A stretch of 64,000 nt of DNA from Roseovarius spongiae (GTDB taxonomy: Bacteria > Pseudomonadota > Alphaproteobacteria > Rhodobacterales > Rhodobacteraceae), in contig NZ_RAPE01000001.1 of NCBI RefSeq assembly GCF_003651245.1, positions 930,001-994,000 of the forward strand, in the 5' to 3' direction. Under the pieces are notes generated by a model. That model was not told the origin of the DNA and did not search any database. It was given only the letters and a program-made list of their open reading frames with translations. Shown here one piece after another: positions 27,780 to 36,400 of this stretch (positions are counted from its first letter, which is position 1; every line of letters begins with the position of its first letter). A program made the translations under genes and the position numbers.

Positions 27780-29735
27780 ATGCGCTACGCACATCTCTTT
27801 TCCCCGCTCACCATCCGGTCGGTCACCTTCCCGAACCGGGTGCTGTCGACCGGGCACCAGACCTATCTTGCCCGTGACGGGGCCGTCGGGGACGACCTCA
27901 TCGCCTATCACGCCGCGCGGGCGAAGGGCGGCGCGGGGGCGATCATCGTGGAGGCGGCGCGCTTTCACGGCTCCGCGCTGACCGACGCGCCCGAACTGCG
28001 CGCCACGACGGATGACTGCATCGACGGCTACCGGCGGCTGGCCGACGCGGTGCATGCGGCGGGCGCGCGGATCATGGGGCAGCTCTCGCACGCGGGGCGC
28101 TGCTCTGCCGGGCGGCGCCGGGGCGTGCGCGGCGTCGTTTACGCCCCTTCCGCCGTGCCCGAGAACCGCTTTCACACTATGCCGCGCGAGATGCCGACCG
28201 ACATGGTCGCCGAGATCGTCGCCGCCTGCGGGGCCGCGGCCGGGCGGCTCGCCGCGGCGGGGCTCGACGGGGTGGAGCTCATGGCGAGCCACGGCCTGCT
28301 CTTCGCGCAGTTCCTCAATCCGGAGGTCAACCGGCGCACGGACCGCTACGGCGGCACGCCCGAAAACCGGCTGCGCGCGCTGGCCGAGGCGCTGGCGGCG
28401 GCGCGCGCCGCGATGGGTGAGGAGCGCCTTGTCGGGCTGCGCATCTCCGCCGAGGAGCTTGAGCCCGGCGGGCTGGAACGCGAACAGGTGGCGCGGATCG
28501 TGCGGGCATTGGCCGAACGCGGCCTCATCGACTACGTCAACACCACCACCGGGTCGATGGCGGGGCTGGGCGGGTCGGTTCACGTGGTGCCGCCGATGGA
28601 GATCGCGCCGGGCTATCTCGCGCCGCAGGCGGGCGCGCTGAAGGAAGCCTCGGGCCTGCCGGTCTTCGTCGCCGGACGGATCAACCAGCCGCAGGAGGCC
28701 GAGAGGATCCTCGCGGCGGGGCAGGCGGACATGTGCGGCATGACCCGCGCGATGATCGCCGACCCGAGCATGGCCGGCAAGGCGCGCGCGGGCCGCGCCG
28801 AGGAGATCACCGCCTGCATCGGCTGCAACCAGGCCTGCATCGGCCATTTCCACCAGGGCGCGCCGATTTCCTGCATCCAGACCCCGACGACGGGGCGCGA
28901 GTTGCGGTTCGGTCCTGTCGCGCCGGCGGCGACGTCGCGCCGCGTCCTCGTCGCGGGTGGCGGGCCGGCGGGGATGAAGGCGGCGGTGACGGCGGCGGAA
29001 CGCGGCCATGACGTGACGCTGTTCGAGGAAGGCGCGCGGCTGGGCGGGCAGGCGCTGCTGGCGCAACTGCTTCCCGAACGGGCCGAATTCGGCGGGCTTG
29101 TGACCAACCTTACCGGGCAGCTTGGGCGGCTCGGCGTTGCGGTCCGGCTGAACACCGCGCTCGACCGGGCGATGGTCGAGGAGGAACGCCCCGATCTCGT
29201 GATCCTCGCCACCGGGGCGCGGGCGCACCGGATGCCGGTCGAGGGGGCGCAGGACGGGCATGTGCTGGATGCGTGGCAGTTGCTGCGGGACGAGGCCGAG
29301 CCGGGCGCGCGCGTCCTCGTCGCCGACTGGCGCTGTGACTGGGTCGGTCCCGGCGTGGCCGAGAAGCTGGCGCTGGCCGGGCGGCGCGTGCGACTCGCGG
29401 TGAACGGGCTGCACATGGGCCAAGAGCTTCAGCCCTACCTGCGCGACCACTGGGCGGGCAAGCTGCACCGCCTGGGCGTGGAGGTGATCCCCTACGCGCA
29501 GATCTTCGGCGTTGACGCCGACACCGTCTGGCTGCGCCACGCCGTCACCGGCGCGCCCATCGTCTGCGAGGGTGTGGACACGGTCGTGCTGGCGCATGGC
29601 GGCGTCGCGCGCACCAAACTGGAGGAGGCGCTGCGCGGCAGCGGGATCGCGACCGCCCTGGCTGGCGACTGCCTCGGTCCGCGCTCGGCCGAGGAGGCGA
29701 TCTACGAGGGGTTCATCGCCGGCCTGAACGCCTGA
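27780..29735 (+). CDS. FMN/4Fe-4S/FAD oxidoreductase (FadH / dimethylamine-dehydrogenase-like)
   Basis: 651-residue protein of the Old Yellow Enzyme group with a fused pyridine-nucleotide reductase. An FMN TIM barrel spans about residues 1-335. A 4Fe-4S cluster site at Cys346, Cys349, Cys353 and Cys365 follows, then an FAD/NAD(P) domain beginning with RVLVAGGGPAGMKAAVTA. This layout is shared by 2,4-dienoyl-CoA reductase, trimethylamine/dimethylamine dehydrogenase and N-methylproline demethylases. YGGTPENR and LMASHGLLFAQFLNPEVNRR are in the barrel. No neighbours fix the substrate; given the amine pathway in the same window, a demethylase role is possible but unproven. Confidence 0.87.
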   Translation: MRYAHLFSPLTIRSVTFPNRVLSTGHQTYLARDGAVGDDLIAYHAARAKGGAGAIIVEAARFHGSALTDAPELRATTDDCIDGYRRLADAVHAAGARIMGQLSHAGRCSAGRRRGVRGVVYAPSAVPENRFHTMPREMPTDMVAEIVAACGAAAGRLAAAGLDGVELMASHGLLFAQFLNPEVNRRTDRYGGTPENRLRALAEALAAARAAMGEERLVGLRISAEELEPGGLEREQVARIVRALAERGLIDYVNTTTGSMAGLGGSVHVVPPMEIAPGYLAPQAGALKEASGLPVFVAGRINQPQEAERILAAGQADMCGMTRAMIADPSMAGKARAGRAEEITACIGCNQACIGHFHQGAPISCIQTPTTGRELRFGPVAPAATSRRVLVAGGGPAGMKAAVTAAERGHDVTLFEEGARLGGQALLAQLLPERAEFGGLVTNLTGQLGRLGVAVRLNTALDRAMVEEERPDLVILATGARAHRMPVEGAQDGHVLDAWQLLRDEAEPGARVLVADWRCDWVGPGVAEKLALAGRRVRLAVNGLHMGQELQPYLRDHWAGKLHRLGVEVIPYAQIFGVDADTVWLRHAVTGAPIVCEGVDTVVLAHGGVARTKLEEALRGSGIATALAGDCLGPRSAEEAIYEGFIAGLNA

Positions 29736-29893
29736 GCCCGGACCGGGGCGGGCCTTGGGCGTCATTTTTCCGAGTAATATTGTCGGGTATTGAATTGATT
29801 GCCGGAATGTGATGAATCGCGGATGTTGCGCGGGTCCGGGAGGCGCTAGGATGCCGGGGTCGCAATGTCGGAACAACTCATGCGGAGCACGCC

Positions 29894-30343
29894 ATGCCAC
29901 AGCCCAGGACAGCCCTTTGCCGGATGCGCGCGGCGCTTCTGCCGCTCATTATCGCGCTGGCCGCGCCCGCCGCGGCGCAGGAGCAGGAGATCGGCAAGGC
30001 GGTCTCGCTCGAGCTCAACACGACGCAGATGACCGACGCGGGCTGCACGCTGACCTTTCTCGTCATCAACGGGCATTCCGCGCCCATCGATTCGCTGGTC
30101 TATGAGACCGTGCTGTTTGACCGGAACGGGCAGGTGGACCGGCTGACGCTGTTCGATTTCGGCGCGCTGCCGCCCGCGCGACCCCGCGTGCGCCAGTTCT
30201 CGGTCCCCGGCGTCACCTGCGAGGGGCTGGGCCGCATCCTCATCAACGGGGCGAGCACCTGCGAGAGTGCGGATCTCGCCCCGGACGCGTGTGAGGCCGG
30301 GCTCACCCTGTCCTCGCGCACCGGGATCGAGGTGCAGGGATGA
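29894..30343 (+). CDS. Exported small protein at the head of the TonB operon
   Basis: 149 residues with a signal peptide (hydrophobic core AALLPLIIALAAPAAAQ, cut after AAAQ). The mature part has four Cys (in DAGCTLTF, GVTCEGLG, ASTCESAD and PDACEAG), consistent with two periplasmic disulfides, and a conserved-looking VSLELNTTQ start. It overlaps exbB by 4 bp, so it is cotranslated with the energising complex. I do not recognise a named family. It is likely a periplasmic partner of the adjacent ExbB/ExbD/TonB proteins. Confidence 0.78.
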   Translation: MPQPRTALCRMRAALLPLIIALAAPAAAQEQEIGKAVSLELNTTQMTDAGCTLTFLVINGHSAPIDSLVYETVLFDRNGQVDRLTLFDFGALPPARPRVRQFSVPGVTCEGLGRILINGASTCESADLAPDACEAGLTLSSRTGIEVQG

Positions 30344-30999
30344 GCGCGCTGTTGGACCCGCTGCGCCAGGTCGCCGAGCTTGGCGGGCCGGTCGTGCTGC
30401 TGCTGATCGCCGTGTCGGTGGTGACGATGGCGACCGTGCTCTACAAGCTGGGGCAGTTCATGCGCGCGGGCGTCGGGCGGCACACCGCGCTGCGCGACGC
30501 GGTCGCAGCCTGGGACGCAGGCGATCGCGCGGCGGCGCGCGCATCGCTCAGCCGCTCGCGCAGCTACCTCGCGCCGGTGGTCGAGATGGCGTTTGCCTCC
30601 GGGGCCGAAGATGCGCCGCGCCTGACCGCCGAGGCCGAGACGCGCTTTGCGCGGCTCGAATCCGGGTTCCGCTTCCTCGATTCGGTGGCCCAGCTTGCGC
30701 CCTTGCTGGGCCTCTTCGGCACGGTGCTGGGCATGATCGAGGCGTTCCGCTCGCTTCAGGACGCGGGCGCGCAGGTCGATCCGTCGCTGCTGGCCGGGGG
30801 CATCTGGGTCGCGCTCTTGACCACCGCCGTGGGGCTGGCCGTGGCGATGCCCACCGCGCTGGTGCTGAGCTGGTTCGAGGGCCGCATGGACGCCGAGCGC
30901 GTCACCGCCGAGCGCGCCATCGCCACGGTGCTGCGCCCGCGCGGCAAGGCCGGCCCGGTCGAGAGCATGGCGGGCGGAGCCGCGCAGCAGGGTGCCTAG
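30340..30999 (+). CDS. exbB: ExbB/TolQ-type proton channel subunit
   Basis: 219-residue inner-membrane protein of the MotA/TolQ/ExbB family with three predicted helices: PVVLLLIAVSVVTMATVL near the start, and LAPLLGLFGTVLGMIEAFRS and GGIWVALLTTAVGLAVAMPT in the C-terminal half, which form the conserved channel helices. It uses the proton gradient to drive TonB. It overlaps its upstream gene by 4 bp and the first exbD by 8 bp. Confidence 0.9.
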   Translation: MSALLDPLRQVAELGGPVVLLLIAVSVVTMATVLYKLGQFMRAGVGRHTALRDAVAAWDAGDRAAARASLSRSRSYLAPVVEMAFASGAEDAPRLTAEAETRFARLESGFRFLDSVAQLAPLLGLFGTVLGMIEAFRSLQDAGAQVDPSLLAGGIWVALLTTAVGLAVAMPTALVLSWFEGRMDAERVTAERAIATVLRPRGKAGPVESMAGGAAQQGA

Positions 31000-31378
31000 G
31001 GCGCGCAGGACGCGGCGCAGGCTGTCGATGACGTCGCTGATCGACGTGATCTTCCTGCTGCTGCTGTTCTTCATGCTGAGTTCGACCTTCTCCAAGTTCG
31101 CCGAGGTGGAGCTGAGCGCGGCCACCGGCGGCGCGGCGATCACCTCCGAGGTCAGGCCGCTGTTCCTGCAACTGGGCGCGGCGGATCTGCGCCTCAACGG
31201 CGAGCCGCTGCCGCTTGACGCGCTGGCGCAGCGCTTGCGCGAAGGCGGCGCGGCAGGCGAGGTGCGCCCGCTGCTGATCTCGCTGCGCGACGGCGTGACG
31301 TCGCAGCGGCTGACCGATCTGCTGGTGGCGCTGCGCGGCGTGCCCGGCGTCGCGCCGACGGTTCTGGGGGACGCATGA
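30992..31378 (+). CDS. exbD: ExbD/TolR-family protein (first copy)
   Basis: 128-residue single-pass protein. The N-terminal helix reads SMTSLIDVIFLLLLFFMLSS and carries the conserved Asp that takes part in proton flow; a periplasmic domain follows. The start is GTG at 30992, within the end of exbB. It overlaps the second exbD by 4 bp. Two ExbD proteins with one ExbB is a known arrangement in TonB systems of alphaproteobacteria and may form a mixed dimer. Confidence 0.88.
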   Translation: MPRARRTRRRLSMTSLIDVIFLLLLFFMLSSTFSKFAEVELSAATGGAAITSEVRPLFLQLGAADLRLNGEPLPLDALAQRLREGGAAGEVRPLLISLRDGVTSQRLTDLLVALRGVPGVAPTVLGDA

Positions 31379-31761
31379 GACGCGCGCGCGCCTCCACGCG
31401 GCGCGAGCCGACCATCGCGCTCATCAACGTGGTGTTCCTGATGCTGGTCTTCTTCATGGTCGCGGGCACGCTGGCGCAGCCGCTCGAGCAGGGGATGAAC
31501 CTCGTGCGGACGGTCGAGCTCGAGGGGCGTTCGCCCCCCGATGCGCTGGTGATCCGCGCCGACGGGACGCTCACCTACCGCGGCAGCGAGATCACCTCGC
31601 CCGCCGCCTACCTGCCGCGCCGCGAGGACACCGCATCGCCCGATGTGCGGCTGGTCCCCGACCGCGACCTGCCGGCGCGTGACCTCGTGCGCATCGCGCG
31701 CGAACTGCGCGCCGCGGGGGCGGGGCGGGTCATGGTCGTGACCGAAAGGGGGCTTCAGTGA
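31375..31761 (+). CDS. exbD: ExbD/TolR-family protein (second copy)
   Basis: 128 residues with the N-terminal helix TIALINVVFLMLVFFMVAGT. The usual Asp of the membrane helix is Asn here (LINVVFL, against LIDVIFL in the neighbouring copy). The periplasmic part ends in GRVMVVTERGLQ. Overlaps of 4 bp exist on both sides. The Asp-to-Asn change predicts that only the first copy conducts protons and that this copy has a structural role. Confidence 0.87.
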   Translation: MRRARASTRREPTIALINVVFLMLVFFMVAGTLAQPLEQGMNLVRTVELEGRSPPDALVIRADGTLTYRGSEITSPAAYLPRREDTASPDVRLVPDRDLPARDLVRIARELRAAGAGRVMVVTERGLQ

Positions 31762-32738
31762 CGGCGGCGCGCCGTCTGGCCAAGCTCGGCGCGCTGACGG
31801 TCGCGGTCGTGATCCACGGCGCGCTGGCCTGGGCGGTGATCCCGCGGATCGAGGTCGAGGTCGAGGGCGGGGCGGGCGCGCAGGAGGTGCGGCTCGGCAC
31901 ATCCTTCGCGGACATGGCGGCGGGCGCGCTCGAGCCGGTGCAGCCCGCGGAGGTCACCGAACCGACCCCGCCGCCGGAGGTGGCCCGCGCACAGGACGCG
32001 CCGCGTTCGCGCACGCCTGCGCCGGCGCCCGAGACCATCCACGCCAGGCCGGTCGCGCCCGAACGGGCCGCCCCGGTCACGGCTGAGCGGGCCGCCCCCG
32101 TGGCGCCCGACGCCGCGGACGCGGTTCCCTCGGTCGCGGCCCTGGCGCCGACCCCGCCCGAAACGATCGCGCCACAACCGACGAAGCCGAACCCGCCCAA
32201 GCCCGCGGCGAAGCCGACCCCGCCCGAAACGCTGAGCGCCGAGCCGGACGCGCCGCCCGCGCCCGCCCGGTCGCTGCGCCCCGAGAGGCGCAGCCCGGCG
32301 TTCGAGAAAAAACACGCGAAGGCGCCGCCGCCAAAGAAGACGCCGAAGAAAAAAACCGCCCCGAAATCCGCGCGCGGCAATGCGGAGAGGGACGCGACGG
32401 CGGGCAGCGCCCAGGGGAGCGATCGCGCGAAGGCGAAGTCCTCGGGCAATGCCGGGCGCGCCAAGGCGTCGGGCAACGCGGCGGCGAGCAACTATCCCGG
32501 GCTCGTGATGCGCCGCATCGCGCGGGTTCCGCGTCCGCGCGCCGACGGGCGCGGCGCCGCGGTCGTCGCCTTTCGGATCAACGCGGGCGGCGGGCTTGCG
32601 GGAGTGTCCATCGCGCGCAGTTCGGGCTCGGCGCAGCTTGACCGGGCGGCGCTGCGCATGATCCGCCGCGCCGCCCCGTTCCCGCCGCCGCCCGCGGGGG
32701 CGCAGCGCAGCTTCACGATCAATATCGAGGGGCGCTGA
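31758..32738 (+). CDS. tonB: TonB family protein
   Basis: 326 residues: an N-terminal membrane anchor (KLGALTVAVVIHGALAWAVI), a long Pro/Ala-rich and then Lys-rich periplasm-spanning linker (KAPPPKKTPKKKT), and a C-terminal TonB domain (YPGLVMRRIARVPRPRADGR, VVAFRINAGGGLAGVSIARS and FPPPPAG). It transmits ExbB/D energy to outer-membrane receptors. The GTG start at 31758 overlaps the exbD stop. No TonB-dependent receptor is in the window, so the transported ligand is unknown. Confidence 0.9.
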   Translation: MTAARRLAKLGALTVAVVIHGALAWAVIPRIEVEVEGGAGAQEVRLGTSFADMAAGALEPVQPAEVTEPTPPPEVARAQDAPRSRTPAPAPETIHARPVAPERAAPVTAERAAPVAPDAADAVPSVAALAPTPPETIAPQPTKPNPPKPAAKPTPPETLSAEPDAPPAPARSLRPERRSPAFEKKHAKAPPPKKTPKKKTAPKSARGNAERDATAGSAQGSDRAKAKSSGNAGRAKASGNAAASNYPGLVMRRIARVPRPRADGRGAAVVAFRINAGGGLAGVSIARSSGSAQLDRAALRMIRRAAPFPPPPAGAQRSFTINIEGR

Positions 32739-32809
32739 CCGGCGAACCGCGCGCCCCGGCGGCGGCGCCCGCGCCGCGCGCAAGTGGTTGACGTCGGCGA
32801 AGAAAAACG

Positions 32810-32838
32810 TTGCCCGCAAGCTACCGTTTTGCTAGTTT
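32810..32838 (+). promoter_or_regulatory. Candidate promoter for the acyltransferase-RTX pair
   Basis: TTGCCC at 32810-32815 and TAGTTT at 32833-32838 are separated by 17 bp, in the 149-bp gap after tonB, 49 bp before the acyltransferase start. The match is moderate. Confidence 0.35.
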
Positions 32839-32887
32839 GGCGAATGGCGTTCGGGTATTACCCGCGCCGGCGCCCCTGGGGAGGGTC

Positions 32888-33427
32888 ATGGAAAATAAGC
32901 AGAGCGCGCAGTCCGACCTAGCCGGAATGACGGATGCGCGCGTGGCGCGGCACCGTGAAGGGATACGCGCCGGGCTTGCCGAGATTCTTCCCCTCCTGAT
33001 GCTCGTGAAACGCTACCGTCACCTGTCGCTGGCCGACATGGAGTGGCTTGTCGTCTCGCCCATGTTGCAGAACCGGATCGCGCTTGCCCGCCTGACGTCC
33101 GAGGAGGAAGGCGCGCGCCCGGCGCTGCGCGGTTTCGCCTTCTGGGCCTCGCTGGACGCGGAGGCGGAGGCCAAGGTCAAGGAACAGATCGCCGCGCAGG
33201 TCTTTCCGATCCGCCTGCGCGCGGACGAGTGGCGCTCGGGCGAGCGGGTGTGGCTGCTCGACGTGGTGGCCGAAACCCGCGAGATCGCCACGCAGTTATT
33301 CATAAAGTTCGGCCGCAGCCCCGAGGTCAACGGCCCGTTTTCATCCCATCCCATCATTTCCAAGCTCGTGGACAATGACGTCCTGGGCGACGTGCAGATT
33401 TCCGAGCCGACCAAGGGGGCAGGATAG
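32888..33427 (+). CDS. HlyC-type toxin-activating lysine acyltransferase
   Basis: 179-residue protein with the pattern of the HlyC/RtxC family, which transfers a fatty acyl chain from acyl-ACP to internal Lys of an RTX protein in the cytoplasm. The segment around His45 (KRYRHLSLADMEW) matches the catalytic-His region. FAFWASLDAEAEAKV corresponds to the CSWANLSLENEI stretch of HlyC, and LRADEWRSGERVWLLDVVA corresponds to EDWTSGDRKWFIDWIA, which holds the catalytic Asp (here Asp113 or Asp125). The length is normal. The RTX gene begins 36 bp downstream on the same strand, as in classical toxin operons. I did not see the hlyB, hlyD or tolC genes that normally follow. Confidence 0.85.
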   Translation: MENKQSAQSDLAGMTDARVARHREGIRAGLAEILPLLMLVKRYRHLSLADMEWLVVSPMLQNRIALARLTSEEEGARPALRGFAFWASLDAEAEAKVKEQIAAQVFPIRLRADEWRSGERVWLLDVVAETREIATQLFIKFGRSPEVNGPFSSHPIISKLVDNDVLGDVQISEPTKGAG

Positions 33428-33463
33428 CCCCGCGGCCCTTCATTTTCAGAGGACGTTTCGATC

Positions 33464-36400
33464 ATGGCCAAGCATAACACCACGCTCTTTTTTGAAACGT
33501 CCGGCCAGAACCTCTGGGCCCCCGGTCCGGCGATCGACCTGTCGGTCGATTCCGGCGATGCGCTTTTGTGGAACCCCGATGAACTGACCAAGGCGTTTTC
33601 GGTCTCGGCGCTGGGCTTCTCGGTCGATGCGGAGCTTTACCTTGCCGCGCGCTTCGGCCTCATCGCCTGGGCCAATCTCGGCACCGCCGGCTCCTGGGAC
33701 GCCAGTTTCGGCGTCAGCGTCAACGTGGACAAGCCGAACGCCATCGCCATCGACGGGACTTCGACGATGATGCTGTTCGACTTCTCGGACTGGGAGGTGA
33801 CGCAATCCTCGATTTCCTCCGAAGGGTTCGGCACGGGCGACGGCAATCTCGGCGCCGGGCTCGACCTCGTGATCGAATTCGAGGCCGGCGTGCGCGATAT
33901 CGAGTTCGGCCACTGGTTCGGCACCGACGACCTGGGCGGGTTCACCGTGATCGACATCGAGCAGCGCCTGACCCTGATCGGTGTCAACCTGGAGTCCCCC
34001 GAGTTCGAGCTGGGGCTGACCGACGGCGTGACCTTCACCGCGCGGCTGCCGCAGGGCGCGGATACCGAAGGGCAGGGCGAGGACGGCGACGGCGACGGAC
34101 GCCTTGACAGCGTGGTGCGCGGCGACGGCGTGTCGGACACGCGGTTCCTGGAATTGAACGCCGATCTCGACAAGCTGATGACGAACCTGCTGGGCAAGAT
34201 CCCCTTCCCGCCGGTCAAGGCGGCCGCGAAGTTCCTCGAGGAGGTGGTCTTCGCCGAGCACACGTTCGACATCAGCGACTATACGGGCGGCGTCATCCCC
34301 AAGGGCAAGTTCCAGTTCAGCTTTACCATGCTCGACGTGCAGGCCGGCGCGGGCCTTGTCATCACCGAGGACACCGCGCTCGACTTCAGCCGCGCCGGAG
34401 CGAGCGACATTCCCGACATCGACATCAAGCTGACCAGCGACAACGGCACGCCGAATGACGCCAGCGATGACGTCGTCGCGTTCACCCGGTTGGGCGACAG
34501 CGCGCTGATCGCCGCGCCGCTGATGGGCGTGCCCACGTCGCTCGAGGACGGGGTCGGGACGGCCAATATCACCGCGGAATATTCGGTCAACCGCGCCCGG
34601 TTCGAGCATGGCATGGGCCTTGGCATCAACGCCTCGATCACCATCACCGCGCTCGCCGGGAAGCTCGAAGGCGCATGGGTGCCGCCGTCAATGCGGATCA
34701 GCTTTGGCCCGCTGCTGGAGCTCGAGATCCCCGAGGGCGGCGTCACGATCGAACTGGGCAACTTCTTCGAGGACGATTTCGACGTCGACGGGTCGATCTT
34801 CAACACCGAGACGGACGTGATGGACGTGTTCTATGTCCACCAGTCGATCACGCCGTCGGGCTGGAATCCGGAAAGCTCCACCGCCGAGGAACAGATCTAC
34901 GGTTTCTTCCAGAAGGTCTATCAACAGGCCGAGGCCAACGCGACGACCTACGCGCAGGATGGTTACGCAACCCCGCAGACGCTGTCCGTGCCGGGACATA
35001 CCGACGCAATGAACGGCATCGCGGAGATCTTTGTCTGGAACGGAAATTTCAGCAATTCTCTGGACATGGACGTCAACACCGGGACCGACGACAAGGTGGT
35101 GGTCGACGTCCAGTCCCAGAGCGCCGGGCTGACCGTCTTTGCGGGAACCGGCGCGCGTGACGGAGCGCCGCTGATCGCGTTCGACGACAGCTATCAGTTG
35201 AAATACAACCTTCTCATCGCATTGCAGACCGCGACCCAGATCGAATACGAGCTGAACAACCGGTTCCTGACCATCGGGGGCTCTGCCGAAGTGTTCGGCG
35301 CGGACGGGCATGGCGACGTGATGATCCATTTCCGCGATGACGCCTACATCTATGACGGCGGCGCCGAGGGCAGCGAATACGACGTCTTCATCGCCGATTT
35401 CACCCTGACCCACGGCGACGAAGCCGTGGAGTGGGACATGTTCGAGGATATCGCGACCAATAACGGCGTGGCGCTCTTCGAGGGTAGCGCCAACGGCGAG
35501 ATCACGGTGCGCGAGATCGAGGAGATCCACCTGCGCACCGGCGGCGGCGACGATTACATCAAGGCGCATTTCCGCTCGGACACGCTGCGCACCGGGGGCG
35601 GCGACGATATCGTGGAGCTTGGCGGCGATTTCTACACCGACGTGGTCGTGCTCGAGGATGGCGACGACGCGGCGCTGACGCGCTTTCCCGGCGGGCCCAC
35701 GGGCGGGGCGCCCTTTGACGACTACGTCTTCGGCGGTCGGGGCGTGGACCACGTCTTTGCCGAGGCGGGCGACGAGGGGCTGTGTTACGACATCATGACC
35801 TTCACCGGCGGCGTCTACAGCTACCTGTTCGGCGGGACCGGCATCGACGTGAACGCGACCGACGCGCAGTTCCTGTCGCTTACGGATGCCTATTACCAGA
35901 ACGTCCAGGCGAATTACGACACCGCCCAGACGTCCTTCATCGACGCGATCGTCTCCGGCGAGTTCGAGCATCTCATGCTCATCAACGGCACGGCTGACGC
36001 GGGCCGGGTGCTGATCGCGGCGGATGTCGAACATATCGCCAATCACGGCACCTATGCCGGGGGCGACGACCTTGGCCTCTTCACCGGCGGCACGCGCTAT
36101 GACGGGGGCAGCGGGGGAGATGACCGTTTCGTCGCCGATTTCGGCGTTTACGAGACCATCTTCGGCGATCGCGGCGGGGCCTTCGTCGATCTGAACGGCG
36201 TCGGGCTCTATGGCGACACCACGATCACCAACTACGAATCGATGTGGGTCAAGGGCACCTCCAAGGGCGACACGTTCCGCGGCGGCAAGAACGACACGAT
36301 CCGGGGCGGCGACGGCGACGACGTGATCTCGGGCGGGTTCGGCGACCAGGGGTTCGACCGGCTCTATGGCGAAGACGGCGACGACACCTTCCACCAGAAG

